From positions 28,773,301 to 28,837,300 of the forward strand of contig NC_087066.1 of assembly GCF_963678635.1 (NCBI RefSeq): a stretch of DNA of 64,000 nucleotides, in the 5' to 3' direction. This DNA is from Symsagittifera roscoffensis (lineage: Eukaryota; Xenacoelomorpha; Acoela; Convolutidae). Positions 35,901 to 46,470 of this stretch are shown here, piece by piece. The notes below the pieces were generated by a model. That model was not told the DNA's origin. It worked only from the letters and a program-made list of their open reading frames with translations, and made no database searches. The position numbers and the translations under genes are program-made. Position 1 is the first letter of the stretch, and each line of letters begins with the position of its first letter.

Positions 35901-37831
35901 GCAACTCATCTTTGATTTTTAATTCAACAGTCTTTGTGAGTTCTTGTAAATACTTCATGAAAGTATTTCTGCAAATACTAGAAAGGTTCGAATATTTCCG
36001 TTGATACTCGTTTTCCACCAAATTAAAAGGTTCACCATTCATAACAATAAGTTCAAGCCAACCATAAATGTTACGAGCTTTTTCTGGAATTGTAAAGAGA
36101 CTCAAGCTGGTACTTTGCATATCTGACTTGTAATTAGGGTGCTTGGCAGCAACGTGCGAAAACAGGTTTTGGTATCCTGCACTTGGTGCTTTTTTCCTGG
36201 TAACACTGCATCCACCAATTGTGCATTTGTAAATATCGTCTCCCACATGTTTGAAATACCGATCGCAAACTTCCTTAGTTGTAAAAGGCATGGCTGTAAA
36301 AGTGAACTGGCAGCACTTGATGCACTCGTTAGTTATGCAAACAATCTGATGGGAAGCTGTAAAAGGCGGGTCTAGGACAACAAGCCGACGGGACTTCAAG
36401 CCGAAGGGACTTCAAGCCGAAATTAAAACTTTACAAGCACCTCAAAACACTATTATATCATCTGTAAAACGTTGTTTTTCAAAAATTTTGGCAAGTTTAG
36501 TCCATAATAAACGTTATTCATGACAATGCACCACTTGTGATTGGCATCCGTTAATAACATCAGCCGGTTTTTGAAATGCATAAATTATAAACATGAAAAA
36601 CGAATTCAACCATGTTTTACTTTTCAACTTTCCGAAACATCATTTGGAGGCTTAAATTTCATGAAAACGCCAATAACTTGTGAAGAAATATCATGAAATT
36701 CAGAAATTCTTCAAAAAAGTTTTCAAAATAATTATATTTCACGAGTTTATGAGGAACTTTTCGGCCTGAAGTCCCTAATTTTACGATTCGGCTTGAAGTC
36801 CCGTCGGCTTGATGTCCGGCACCCGTAAAAGGCAAGTTCTAAAAGGCATGGCTGTAAAAGTGAACTGGCAGCACTTGATGCACTCGTTAGTTATGCAAAC
36901 AATCTGAAACGACGTTATTTTGGTTGAATGTGTCACTCCTTTCCGTAAATAGGCCCACATTCATTGGCTACGAATCCCAAGACAATAATCGAGGCAACAA
37001 GTCACGATTATTGTTAGTCAACAATAGATTATTGTAATGTTTAGCTCCAAAAAATAGATTATCGATTATATTTATTGACAATAATCTTGTATACAATAAT
37101 CTTTTGAACACCCCTGATTGTAAGCAGCATAAAAAGCAACAGCCATGTAGTTTTATGAAACCAATTGGGATCGAAAACAAAACTCATTCAGAACTTACGG
37201 GTTGGGTGCAGGGGCTGGTCGCGATGGTGCGACTGCGGCTTCTAAACAAAAGTAATAATATTATCTCGATCAAAACACATCAAAAAATAAATCAACACAA
37301 ACCAGAGGAAAACTTTCAGGGCAGCAATAATTGCGCTTTGTTTTTTAATAAAACTCTTCATTTCACACCGAGGCGAATCTAGAACTTCTCGAGAGTGGCC
37401 GACCTTTTTTTATTAATTCGACCAAAATGGTTTTGCAATCTTTCCGATTAGAACAGGGCAAAAAAGACAAACTTTGCAATTTTTGGCGTGACTCCAAACC
37501 CCCACCCCCCCCCCCCCCCCACTTAAATAGCGCCTCACGAAACACAGATCGTTAAAGAGTACCAAAGATTGGACACTTGGGTGGCGAGGGAGCCGATTAA
37601 ACATTTCATTTTTATTATTACAAATATAGCCTCACGTTGGAACTGTACATATCCCTCGGGAACCAGTCCTTGCTCGTTGGTGTAGATATTCTCCAGCAGC
37701 AGCCACCCCTCCCCCACATTGTTGTTTATAACTCGAAGGGTGTCCCCGTTCCACACATTCAAGTCTTCCTGCTCCTGTTTGGGGAAATCATACAGGGCCA
37801 CCACTGTGTCCCCAATGTTGTACTGCGCCAT
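32950..37831 (-). CDS. Sorting nexin of the SNX9/18/33 (SH3-PX-BAR) family
   Basis: Three exons join in phase: 37831-37636 (ATG at 37831; donor GTGAGG), a 43-base exon 37241-37199 (acceptor TTTTGTTTAG; donor GTAAGT) and 34354-32950 (acceptor TTTTTTTAG; stop at the 32950 end). The product is 547 residues, in the usual range of the family. Residues about 3-62 are an SH3 domain (VVALYDF, EGWLLLEN, GLVPEGYV). Residues 66-190 are a Pro/Ala/Gln linker with an acidic patch (YDDDFDSDDDE). Residues 206-301 are a PX domain with RRYKHFDWLL, the Arg-Arg-Tyr of phosphoinositide binding. About 320-547 is the BAR region. Family members bind PI(4,5)P2 and curved membranes, dynamin and actin regulators during endocytosis, macropinocytosis and cytokinesis. 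Intron 2 carries a complete hAT transposon; intron 1 has a long poly-G run on the coding strand. TTACGCAA and TTATGTAA bZIP-like sites lie just upstream of the ATG. Confidence 0.93.
34809..36291 (-). pseudogene. hAT transposase with BED zinc finger, disrupted
   Basis: The likely start is the ATG at 36291 (MPFTTKEVC). A BED-type finger follows (C-x4-C, then an H-x4-H pair), then the core with the first catalytic Asp in LVFDGWSD, the second in VVDYAS, and PFIGCASHRFNLAV. The frame stops with TAA at 35311. Beyond it the same frame continues (TMIKLDSVTKKL), then shifts near 35165, and shifts again near 35010 before the C-terminal hATC dimerisation domain (IPATSNVCERLFSRAK, with the catalytic Glu). 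All three catalytic residues are present but split by one stop and two frameshifts, so the copy is probably inactive. Confidence 0.85.
36375..36817. mobile_element. TIR element nested in the hAT transposon
   Basis: The left end GGACAACAAGCCGACGGGAC and the inverted right end GGACATCAAGCCGACGGGAC continue into TTCAAGCCGAA with one mismatch over about 31 bases. A second GGGACTTCAAGCCGA follows directly at the left, and a matching one is near the right. No frame is present. The hAT sequence GGCATGGCTGTAAAAGTGAA and the roughly 45 bases after it occur on both sides of the element (36287-36352 and 36845-36908), so insertion went with a local duplication. Confidence 0.7.
37498..37520. repeat. Poly-C tract (poly-G on coding strand) in intron 1
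   Basis: CCCCCACCC and a run of about 16 further C. The sorting nexin pre-mRNA would carry it as a G run, able to form a G-quadruplex. Open frames with poly-glycine here are artefacts. Confidence 0.85.
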
Positions 37832-40800
37832 GACGTGACGCAAAAGTTACGCAATTGTTATGTAATAAAAGCGCAATGATGATGTAACAATGGCTGATCG
37901 TATTTTCAGGTAGATATGTGGCAATGACGCACAATATATGATAACAACTTTCGGCACTTAAATTGAAATATAATATTTTTTGAAGTCTGTATAGATTCAC
38001 CGACAAATTTTCTAAGTCTTTTTTGTTCTATGGTTTCTTTATACGTTGGTATCAGTAATCAAACTAACACGTACCAATTTACCTACGTACCGCAGAAACT
38101 GAAGGTACTCTAAACTTTGGTCATAGAAGAGCTCTACACAGCTATAGTTTAAGTTGCATGAAGAGTATAATGGTTGATTATTAACAAAATTTGATTCAAC
38201 CAAAAGTCATGCTTTTGCGATGGTGTAAAACAAAAACACAGCAATCAATTTTGGCGATTTTCTGGTTGGCTATTCTTAGCATAAGTCGCTTGATAATAAA
38301 TTCGAGTTTGGTCTGTTTTGAATTTGGTCCATAAAATGTGTGTTTATACTTTATAAATCAATCTGAGTTATAACCAATGCTTCTTTCAGCAGGCAAGTCA
38401 ACATTTGCAGACCAAACACAAGGCCTTTGTCAGAAGTTAAACAGAAAACTAAATGGTCAATGGGGACAAAATAAAGAAGTTCTATTTGACGCTCAGACAT
38501 AAAATTTGCCCTCGAAGTAGATCTAAGAGAAGATTCATAAATCATATATGGGTTTAAGATACCGACAAATTACTTGCTTTGGCAAAATAGAGTGTCGGAA
38601 AATAACAAACCTTTGTTTTTTTTCATACTGATAATGCATCTTAATTTTTCTATTAGTTTTTCACTTAGTTTTTGTAAGCCGCGGCGATTTTTAGTATAAG
38701 ATGACAAAATAGTGCGTCATTATTTAAAAAAACCAAACGCTTTGGTCAAAACTCATACCGTGTGCATTATCTTTATTTAAAAAGGCAGACTAAATTTTTT
38801 ACATAAAAACACCTGATTTGGCGTTCTTTGTTTTCAGCATCATTTTATTACCTATTCTAAAAGTATCAAGAATACAATTTTAATTTTTTTACAAAGATAT
38901 TCAAAAATATGAAGCAAAAAATAAGAAGACAATCAATGCTAGGTGAAACATTAAAAAAATGTCATCATCAGATTCCCGAATTGACAAACTGAATTCAAAC
39001 AAATTTTCGTTGATGGAAAGATACTTATTTATCATACAAATCCATATAATTTTTTAGTGTGAAATTTATGTATGTTTGAAATGTATGATTTTTTTCATTG
39101 AGGGACTTGTAAGACTAGGAATTTTGTAAATATCAAAAAATGATAAAACTATTTTTGCCAATTATTTTGATAATTGCTCACTTGGTTTGAATTTGCATTT
39201 TATACGTTATTTTTAATGTAATTTATTGATTATCTTAAATCAAAGTCATTCATGGAAAAATGTTAATCATACAATTTTTGTTCGGACCTTTTGAAAAATG
39301 CGGACGAACTTTGTATTCGGGTGTTTTAGTTTCTTTGTTTCGTTTTCCGCTCAAAATCAGATACCGCAAATAATCATAAGAAAGGGTGGAGTGATATATC
39401 AAAATAAAGCTCTTTCAGTTGTAATTCCAACAACCTTGGAAAATTTCAAAAAAAAAATTCTTGAGAAAGACTGGCTTAAAGTTTTTGATTTTTGGTCTAA
39501 TTTTGATCTAATAAGGCGAGCGTGCAGGCTTACAATAGCTTATTTAAGCTCATTTTAAGCTGTAAAAGTTTAGTTTCACTCAATTAAAGCTAGTTTTTGT
39601 AGTTTTTAGCGACATTTTTTTTGGGATTCAAAAACCTTTGCAAAAAAATGCAAATTTTTGAAAATTGTTGAAATTTTTAAAAGTATTTAAAACCATTTTT
39701 TTCTTTTTCTATACTTTTTTTTCAACCAAAATTGTTTTCGAATTGGTTTATTTTATTATGACTGTAGATTATGTAGACTGTAGAACTGCAGGTCCAGTTT
39801 TTGTTCAAATTTTTTGTCACACCACGCAGAAAAAACTACATTAAAAAAAGTTTTTTTTTGTCTTTTATAAGACTATGGTCGGAATATTCTGTGGGACTTG
39901 TAGAGTAACCGGCTATCCGATATGGAATTGGAAGATAAACACATTCCGGACGCCTGCGTCCATGGAGACCAACCCGGTTTGGTATTTGATGAAATATCGT
40001 CATTGATATCTAATGAATTGGGATATGTGGTGCTGATATGAGCTTATTTGTTCTTATTAGTTAGGGTCTAAGCAAAAAGAAATGTACAGCAAAAATTACT
40101 TTATATCTTCTAAATAGCATTCAACACTACTCAAAAACATCTCATTTTAAAACAATCTCATTTGAAACATCTCACTTTGATATCAAAAAATCTGTCATTT
40201 GAAACAATAACTGCAATAAGATCACTAGCAACAATGCGAACCTCTAAACATTATCATTACTGCTCAATCCGTGCCAAATTGATCATTGATTTGTACAAAC
40301 CATTTGTTTGCTTGGGTTAATTATTCTTTTAATAGTCGCATTACTTAAAATAATTTCGACTTTGCAATTATCACCCAAATAAAACAAGATTTCCGAATTG
40401 ATGACAATACGCATTCAACTTTTCTAAAATAGGTCTGAATCAAAAACCAGCCCGGGCATATATAGCATTCACTTTTTTCGAAAGTCGCAACAACAAGGAT
40501 AGCCGATTGCTGTGCGGGAGTGCAGAATGTTTCGACCAAGCTGACTTAAAAAAAAAACACGTTCAAACATTTAGAAAAAACAACTTAAAAACTGAATAAA
40601 TAAAAAACAGCTTTGGTTTTTAATTGATCTGAGTTTTTTGTCTAAAACTTCCATTCGCTTGTTTTCTGGAAATGGCAAAGGAACCAGGTGAAAACAGAGA
40701 AAGATTGGCAAGCAAAAAAATAACTTTAAAAATGAAGAAGGGTTACACGAGAGTCCAGTATGTCAGTTGTGAAGTTTGCGTCATGTAGTGCCTTAAACCA

Positions 40801-43129
40801 ATAAAATCAGACACCTGGGTTGAACTCCATAGACCGAAAAGGCTAACCATACAATTCCATGAATTAAGTCTATGAAAAAACTGATTTCATACACTTTGAA
40901 CAAATGAAGTCATCGAATTTTCAAAGAGGTTCCTCTTGGCATGAAATTTGGTCTACCATCATTAAAAAAAAGAAATAGTTTTCGATAAAAAAGCTTATCA
41001 TGCCATTTCCATTTATGGACCTTCTATGACTAGCGTTTTTTTGATGGCGACAGGAAAAATTTTCAAAGTAGTATCGAAGTTGCCCATTCTAAGTAGTATC
41101 AAAGTTTTTTTTTCTCAATTAAATTCACTTTTAAAAAAAAACACTTTTAAAAATTTGGGCAAAATTTTAAAAGTTTGATAGTTTCATTGTATTAATGGCG
41201 TAAAGCTGAATTAAAGTGGATTGTGTGATTAGCATTTACCAAAAATTCGAAATGGTGTGAGACAAAACTAAGACACCTCAGGCCGTTTCTGATGCATTGT
41301 AATTGCGAGACGGTCAAACCATTGGTGTCTCTGCTTTTGAGTAACCAAGGTCTTTGCCACTTGCGTTCGGTTACAAAAACAAACCAAAATTTTTGAGAAT
41401 TTAAAATAAAAAAAAATCAAATTTTTTGGTTTGTGGAATAATGCTAGTCATTAAATTCCCAAAAAACGACTGATCTTAGACATTTCAGGCAATTTTCTGA
41501 ACTTATGGGATTGCATAAAATATGCTTGATTAGCATTTTTCCATAAATAAAAATTGTATGATTGGCACTTTTGCTTGTGTTTTTGATTTTTCAAATTCGA
41601 TTCACGACTTATAGGTATTTAGTATGATATCATACTTTCCTGAAATGGTCAGAAACAAAGTCAGTCGATCTAGTTATAACGTGGTAATTTTTCTTCAAAG
41701 AGCGTATGAGATTTTCAAAATCTTATGCATGTGGAAAAAATGTTGACAAAAATGTACCAAAACTCAAAAACAGTGAGAAGTTCTAAATTCTAATTTTAAC
41801 ATATACAAGATACGATTTCAAAAAAATTCCTTCACGATACTTTTATCCACACTGTGTCATTACTTAAGCGTAAACTCGGCATTTTTATTCCAAGTTTACA
41901 GCAGAAAAATTGCTTGGTGAAACTTTTCTCCATATATAGAACGGTTTATAAAGCTAACAGTTGAGAAATTGTTGTCTAAATAGTCCAAAAATATATTTTT
42001 TCATTTTTTTTAAAACGCATAAGGAGATACTTGAATAATTCTGACTGTATAATGATGCAATCAGTCCATTTTTAAATTTGCGCAAATGATACTTCAGAGT
42101 GTTATAAGTTTGAAGTTATTTTGCCTTTTAACTGCTTGAAATTAATTTTTTTTCGCAAAGTATTCAAAACAAAAATGATCTGCGAGATGGCAAGTTCTGT
42201 GTTTCCATTGTTTCAGTTTTCAATGGGTTTGCAAAGTTAATTATTTGCAAATTGAAATAAAGATAACCTGTTCCTGTTGAAAAAATGTTTCGACCTTTTT
42301 TTCTTTTTTGTACAAGACAAGAGTTTTATTTTTTTTTCGGAAATCATTATTGTCAATTAAAAGCTGAAAAGTACATTCAAAATTAGTCTAATTATTAGTT
42401 AAGTTAAGTTTTGTGAGCCTAAAACAAAAATAAATTTTTTCGATAGTTTTTCGTAACGCTGGGAGATTTTTTTTGGAATTTTTATTTTAAAATATTGTTC
42501 GAACCCAAGACTGACAGGGGTTTAATATGATATGCCGATCAACTCTCGCCGAGGATTATTTGTGGGAGCTGGTTTTGTGCACAAAACAAAAAAAGCAACA
42601 AAAAAGAAAACAACCAAAACACACCCGAATAAACGTTCCTCCCCATTTTCAATGATCGCAACAACAAGACTATTCGTATCCAGATTTTCTGCTCGTATTG
42701 TACTTTTTTGCGGTCAATGATTTAGTGTTTGCATAAAACAAACAGACGCAATTTTTGAAAAAAAAAAAACAAATTTCCAAAAAAAAATTGTGAACATTTT
42801 TGAAAATCAGCATCTAAAACGCTATGTAAAGAACGCAGTGAAAATATTTACAAGTACCAACGTATTCAATATATCATCACTCAAATCAATTTGGAACAAA
42901 AATTCAGATATCTTATCAAAATTTGCCCGCAACTAAGAAAAATGAAAAGAAGTCAATCACAATGGAGTTTCGTGGTCTAAAAAATTGTCAATGTAATCGA
43001 TTTCCATGTTGAATTCAGACAACAATGGGATCTAAACAATCATTTATAAACCAACGTTTTTATCAAAGTTAACGTTAAATATAATCCATTCAAAACCACA
43101 TAAAGTTTTTTTTCACTACATTTTTGTTC
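37832..43129. other. Long intergenic stretch without recognised gene
   Basis: More than 5 kb of AT-rich DNA. The part near 37832-37910 is the upstream region of the sorting nexin. A GC-richer patch at 39870-40020 has two overlapping open frames (see findings). A 40-base stretch near 40820 (ACCTGGGTTGAACTCCATAG) resembles 52222-52245. Otherwise nothing supportable is seen. Confidence 0.4.
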
Positions 43130-43335
43130 GTGAGACGAAAATTCGTAACAGGTGACAACTGGTAATAAGCGACAATTCGTAACAGTAGAATAAGCGGGGA
43201 ACACTGATTCACGCGCAATATTCATCTCGTGCCGGATGTAAGCGCAGCGGAGCAAGCGTATTCTGCTTGCCAATGCCTTCTTATGAAATTTCCCTCATTA
43301 CGAATTGTCACCTGTTATAAACTCTCGCCTGTTGT
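43130..43335. mobile_element. Inverted-repeat element (GTGACAATTCGTAACAGG family)
   Basis: The left arm ATTCGTAACAGGTGACAACT then AAGCGACAATTCGTAACAG faces the right arm CATTACGAATTGTCACCTG then CTGTTGTGAATTGTCGCCC. The arms are about 60 bases around a centre of about 100 bases. It shares motif order with 10670-11045. No coding frame. Confidence 0.6.
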
Positions 43336-43449
43336 GAATTGTCGCCCTACCCTTTTTGTTTCGCGTCGTGTAAAGTTTTAATGAATAATGCGGAAATTTT
43401 GCAAAACGATTGTATGACCTACTCGATTTTGACACCTAACTTTTAACAA

Positions 43450-44027
43450 ATTGCTAAACAATTTCGTTAACCTCTCCAGTCTCCCTAACGTTTGCCCACT
43501 TACAACCCCCACTCAAAACTTGCCCCTTTGCCCCCCCCCCCCTCCACGCCTGAACCAATCCCCCCACAAGAACCAAACCTACCTCCCCCACCCGGGTCTG
43601 GGGGTGGGGGGGTTGGTACAGATAGGAGCGAAAGGTTGTTTCAGGTGTGGGTGGAGGGGATTGGTTTATATCCAAGTAATAGTAAAAAAAAAAGTAACAG
43701 TAACAGCAACCAAAATCCAAGTTGCGCAGAGAAAAGTTTAAAACTGAGCAACAAGTAACCAACTTAAGTTTAAAACGTATAAAACGCTTTATGTGCGTTG
43801 AATTTAGCATCTCAATAAATTGGAAAAAAAACTATTGTTATGGAATTTCGTTGTCTTTTTCTATAAAAGTGAAAATAATTTCGATTATGATTGATTTGCA
43901 ATGGATTTTAATGCTCTAATAATAAATAGCAAAAAAATCTATTTTTAATTAGTTATAATCGAATATTCATCAATTTTACAGACACTAAAATAAAACTTAA
44001 ATTTAATCAATTTTCATCCATGGAGCT
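43450..44027. mobile_element. C/G-tract plus ATAATC element, copy 4
   Basis: 43485-43660 holds C-rich units (TTGCCCACTTACAACCCCC, TTTGCC followed by 13 C, CTACCTCCCCCACCC) switching to G-rich GGTCTGGGGGTGGGGGGG. AT-rich ATTATAATCGAATATT-like units follow, and the right end ATCCATGGAGCTGAAGTGCG resembles the right end of copy 2. The proline- and glycine-rich open frames here are repeat translations. Confidence 0.5.
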
Positions 44028-44518
44028 GAAGTGCGGGTGATTCTGAATAGCAAATGTTTCAGAACATTTTTTTTCTCAATGTTGAGAACTTTTTTTTGAT
44101 TTTTTGTCGAATCCGAACTACGACTGAAGGGTTTCAACTTGAAGGGTTTCAGTTTTATTAGCAAGTTCTTTTGATGCAACTTCGTTTTGCGGCTTCTCTG
44201 TGAATTGTTTGTTTGAAAATTTTCAAGCGAAGTGTATGACAAAAGTATGAAATTGGTCCGACTAGATTCTGCCAACCCGAGAGAGTGGGACTTAGTAAAC
44301 CCAAAATCTTTCCCACTGATTCACACGCAAATTGATTTTGGCTACGAAGAAGAAACTGAGAAAGCATACAATATAGAAGTGTAGAGCCTGTGGCAAGTAC
44401 AACTGGCATAACTAGGTTAAGCATATGATGCCCAGATTTTTGAACTACTATCATATTTTTTCATTCAACCGCGAATTGGAAAAACCACTTTTTAAGTTAC
44501 TTTTTAAGTCTATGTTAA

Positions 44519-44743
44519 ATGATGCGCTGGTTATTGATCTTTGTTATAATTTCATCTTCAGCCAATCAGCTGTCAGCTGTGCATGTTTGGCCCAGATTGG
44601 AAAATGCGAAACGGAGATTCCTGTTCGCATCCGATATCCCTGTGAGCGAAAATGGACAGACTGCTCTCTACGATAAACAACCCAGTACTGATTGCCACAG
44701 TAATCCGCCCAATTTCTGCTCTGGTTCGAAGAAACGAAAATAG
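44519..44743 (+). CDS. Small secreted peptide precursor B (NGQTALYDKQP / FCSGSK family)
   Basis: A 74-residue frame with ATG at 44519 (a second ATG follows at once) and TAG at 44743. Residues 1-20 form a signal peptide (WLLIFVIISSSA), then WPRLENAKRRF with a tribasic KRR at 31-33, a probable prohormone cleavage site. The core NGQTALYDKQP is at 45-55, then three residues, Cys59, a seven-residue loop rich in Pro and Asn, and Cys67 in FCSGSKK with a basic end. Precursor A (26854-27102) has the same core, the same three-residue spacing to the first Cys and the same FCSGSK end, but a five-residue loop. The core codons of the two genes differ only at third positions (GCT/GCC, AAA/AAG, CAA/CAG). An AATAAA lies about 150 bases downstream. 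Function is unknown; a secreted signalling or defence peptide is likely. Confidence 0.75.
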   Translation: MMRWLLIFVIISSSANQLSAVHVWPRLENAKRRFLFASDIPVSENGQTALYDKQPSTDCHSNPPNFCSGSKKRK

Positions 44744-44949
44744 TCTTCAGTTGAAATATGTCAACAAGAACAAAATCACTGAGCGAAACGAAGAAAATAA
44801 TTTTATCGAAGTAGTTATATTTAATTTTTGGTGATATTTTTGATTTAAGGCAAATGCTTATAAAGATGAGCAAGTGGCAACCTCATTGTCTTCATAAAAT
44901 AAAATTATTTTTTACTAAAATCTTCGCTATCTGTTTTTGTTTGCGGGGA

Positions 44950-45199
44950 CAGCACATTTTTTCTATTTAGGAGTTCGACCCCCTCACCACTCAAAGGGCC
45001 CCAAAATTGCCAAACCTGCAATTTTTAACAAACATTTTTGTGCGGTATAGGAATTTTTCTCATAATAGAGTCTTAATCGAGCTTTAGAGAGAGCAGGGTA
45101 AATCAAGTTATTGTACCTAAAAAAAGAAGTCGGCAAAATTTCAAAAAGATTTTGAAAAACATCCACCCTTGAAAAATTCTACATCTACATCCGCTCCTG
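44950..45199 (+). mobile_element. hAT-like MITE, 5'-worn copy
   Basis: GGAGTTCGACCCCCTCACCA then CTCAAAGGGCCCC matches the family's left interior, and the end ATCCGCTCCTG matches the right terminal repeat. The middle is shortened compared with the 432-bp copy. Confidence 0.6.
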
Positions 45200-46378
45200 A
45201 TCTGATGTGAAAACTCTGATTCTCCAAAAACGACGCCTTACTTTTCACAGACCCCTTTGAGTGGACCAAAGACAGGCGGCATTTTTTTTCCGGTGGATGC
45301 CAAAACGGATCGATTTTGTCTTCCGCTTTTCGTTGACCAATTCTTTAATTTTTTGTTTCCTCCACAAAAATTGAGATAGATCAAGAGTTAAAAAAACATT
45401 TTCAATCAAAATATTCAATTTTACTTAGGAAAAATCCACCAAAAAAAGCTGCTGTCCAAAAATTTTTCTACAGGGTTTGTCAAGTGCAGACCTAAGAAGG
45501 CCGATGGATGTTCGCCCAAGAATTAGATACTAGCCAAAAAAGTACCTTGATTCTATTTTGCCCTATATTTAACGCCGACCCACACTAAATTTGAACCTAA
45601 AAGAATCACAATCTAAAACAACATTTACACTAAACTTCATGATAATATTCAAAGAAAAGATTGCTCCAAAAAAATCGTGAACATTTTGATCAAGACCTTT
45701 GCCAAACTTCGAGAGAGTTTTGGAGCATTTTTCTTAAATTTTTCTGAGGCAAGTCAAATACTTCTGAAAGTTCGGTCGACTAAATTGACTTTCGGAGCTC
45801 TTCATTAGTAAAATGAAGACCCTACTAGACATATTGTTGCCTTAACTTTAAAATTCAAGAAAAAATATGCGAAAAAAACATCACACATTTTTAGCGGTAG
45901 TAGATTCACAATTCAGCGTGTTTTACAATTCAGCTTAAATTGTTTTAAAAGTAGTGTTAACAAGAAAGGTTGGGACACGCTATGTAAAGAAGAAGAAATT
46001 TATGATGTGTTTCTAAGCTACCTAGAGTTTTGATACAACCAGACGTCTTCCTTTATCAATTTTTTGAATGATCTCTTGAAATTTTTGCCGTTTACGTCTT
46101 TGAAAAACCTCAGTATAACAAGATATATCGCGCTATAATCACACCAAACTCACAACTCAATTTAATTATCTTGTAGATTTAGGGGATAGCTTATCTAGGT
46201 TTGTTCTCTCTTTCTCACTCTTAACGACACCGCAAAGTGATCCCTTGAGTAGTGAATTCAGCGGGGCGACCGAGATTCACTACTAACCACAACCCAGAAA
46301 TGCTTAATTTAGTTGCTACTATTCTGTATTGTATAATGTAACTTGTCCCCGTACTCCGTACTTCTCTTATGGCTGTCT
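45200..46378. other. Intergenic stretch with no recognised feature
   Basis: No gene or repeat was recognised between the MITE and the CT microsatellite. Confidence 0.35.
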
Positions 46379-46402
46379 CTCTCTCTCTCTCTCTCTCTCT
46401 CA
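46379..46402. repeat. (CT)n microsatellite
   Basis: Twelve uninterrupted CT units. The minus-strand Arg-Glu repeat frame across it is not a gene. Confidence 0.95.
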
Positions 46403-46470
46403 ATTAGGAGAACTCAATTACTTTACTCAAACTCAATAGCACAACTCGTTCTGCCTGTGAATAGGCTACC

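Larger units (their letters stand above)
34667..37116 (-). mobile_element. hAT transposon in intron 2 of the sorting nexin
   Basis: The left end CAGGGGTGTTCA and right end TGAACACCCCTG are a perfect 12-bp terminal inverted repeat. ATTGTAAG flanks both sides (34659-34666 and 37117-37124), an 8-bp target duplication with T at position 2 and A at position 7 as usual for hAT. Subterminal AGATTAT motifs occur at both ends. The 2450-bp element encodes a damaged transposase on the minus strand, the same strand as the host gene, and contains a nested TIR element at 36375-36817. Confidence 0.95.

Noticed and set aside
35311-36399. Taking the first in-frame start at 36399 for the hAT transposase
   Set aside because: The first 36 residues include sequence of the nested TIR element and the duplicated block; the ATG at 36291 directly before the BED finger is more credible.
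43451-43810. Proline- and glycine-rich frames on both strands
   Set aside because: They come from the C/G tract of a repeat element, open on both strands, with no coding signature.
46221-46403. Minus-strand frame starting with Arg-Glu repeats
   Set aside because: It is driven by the (CT)n microsatellite and has no further support.
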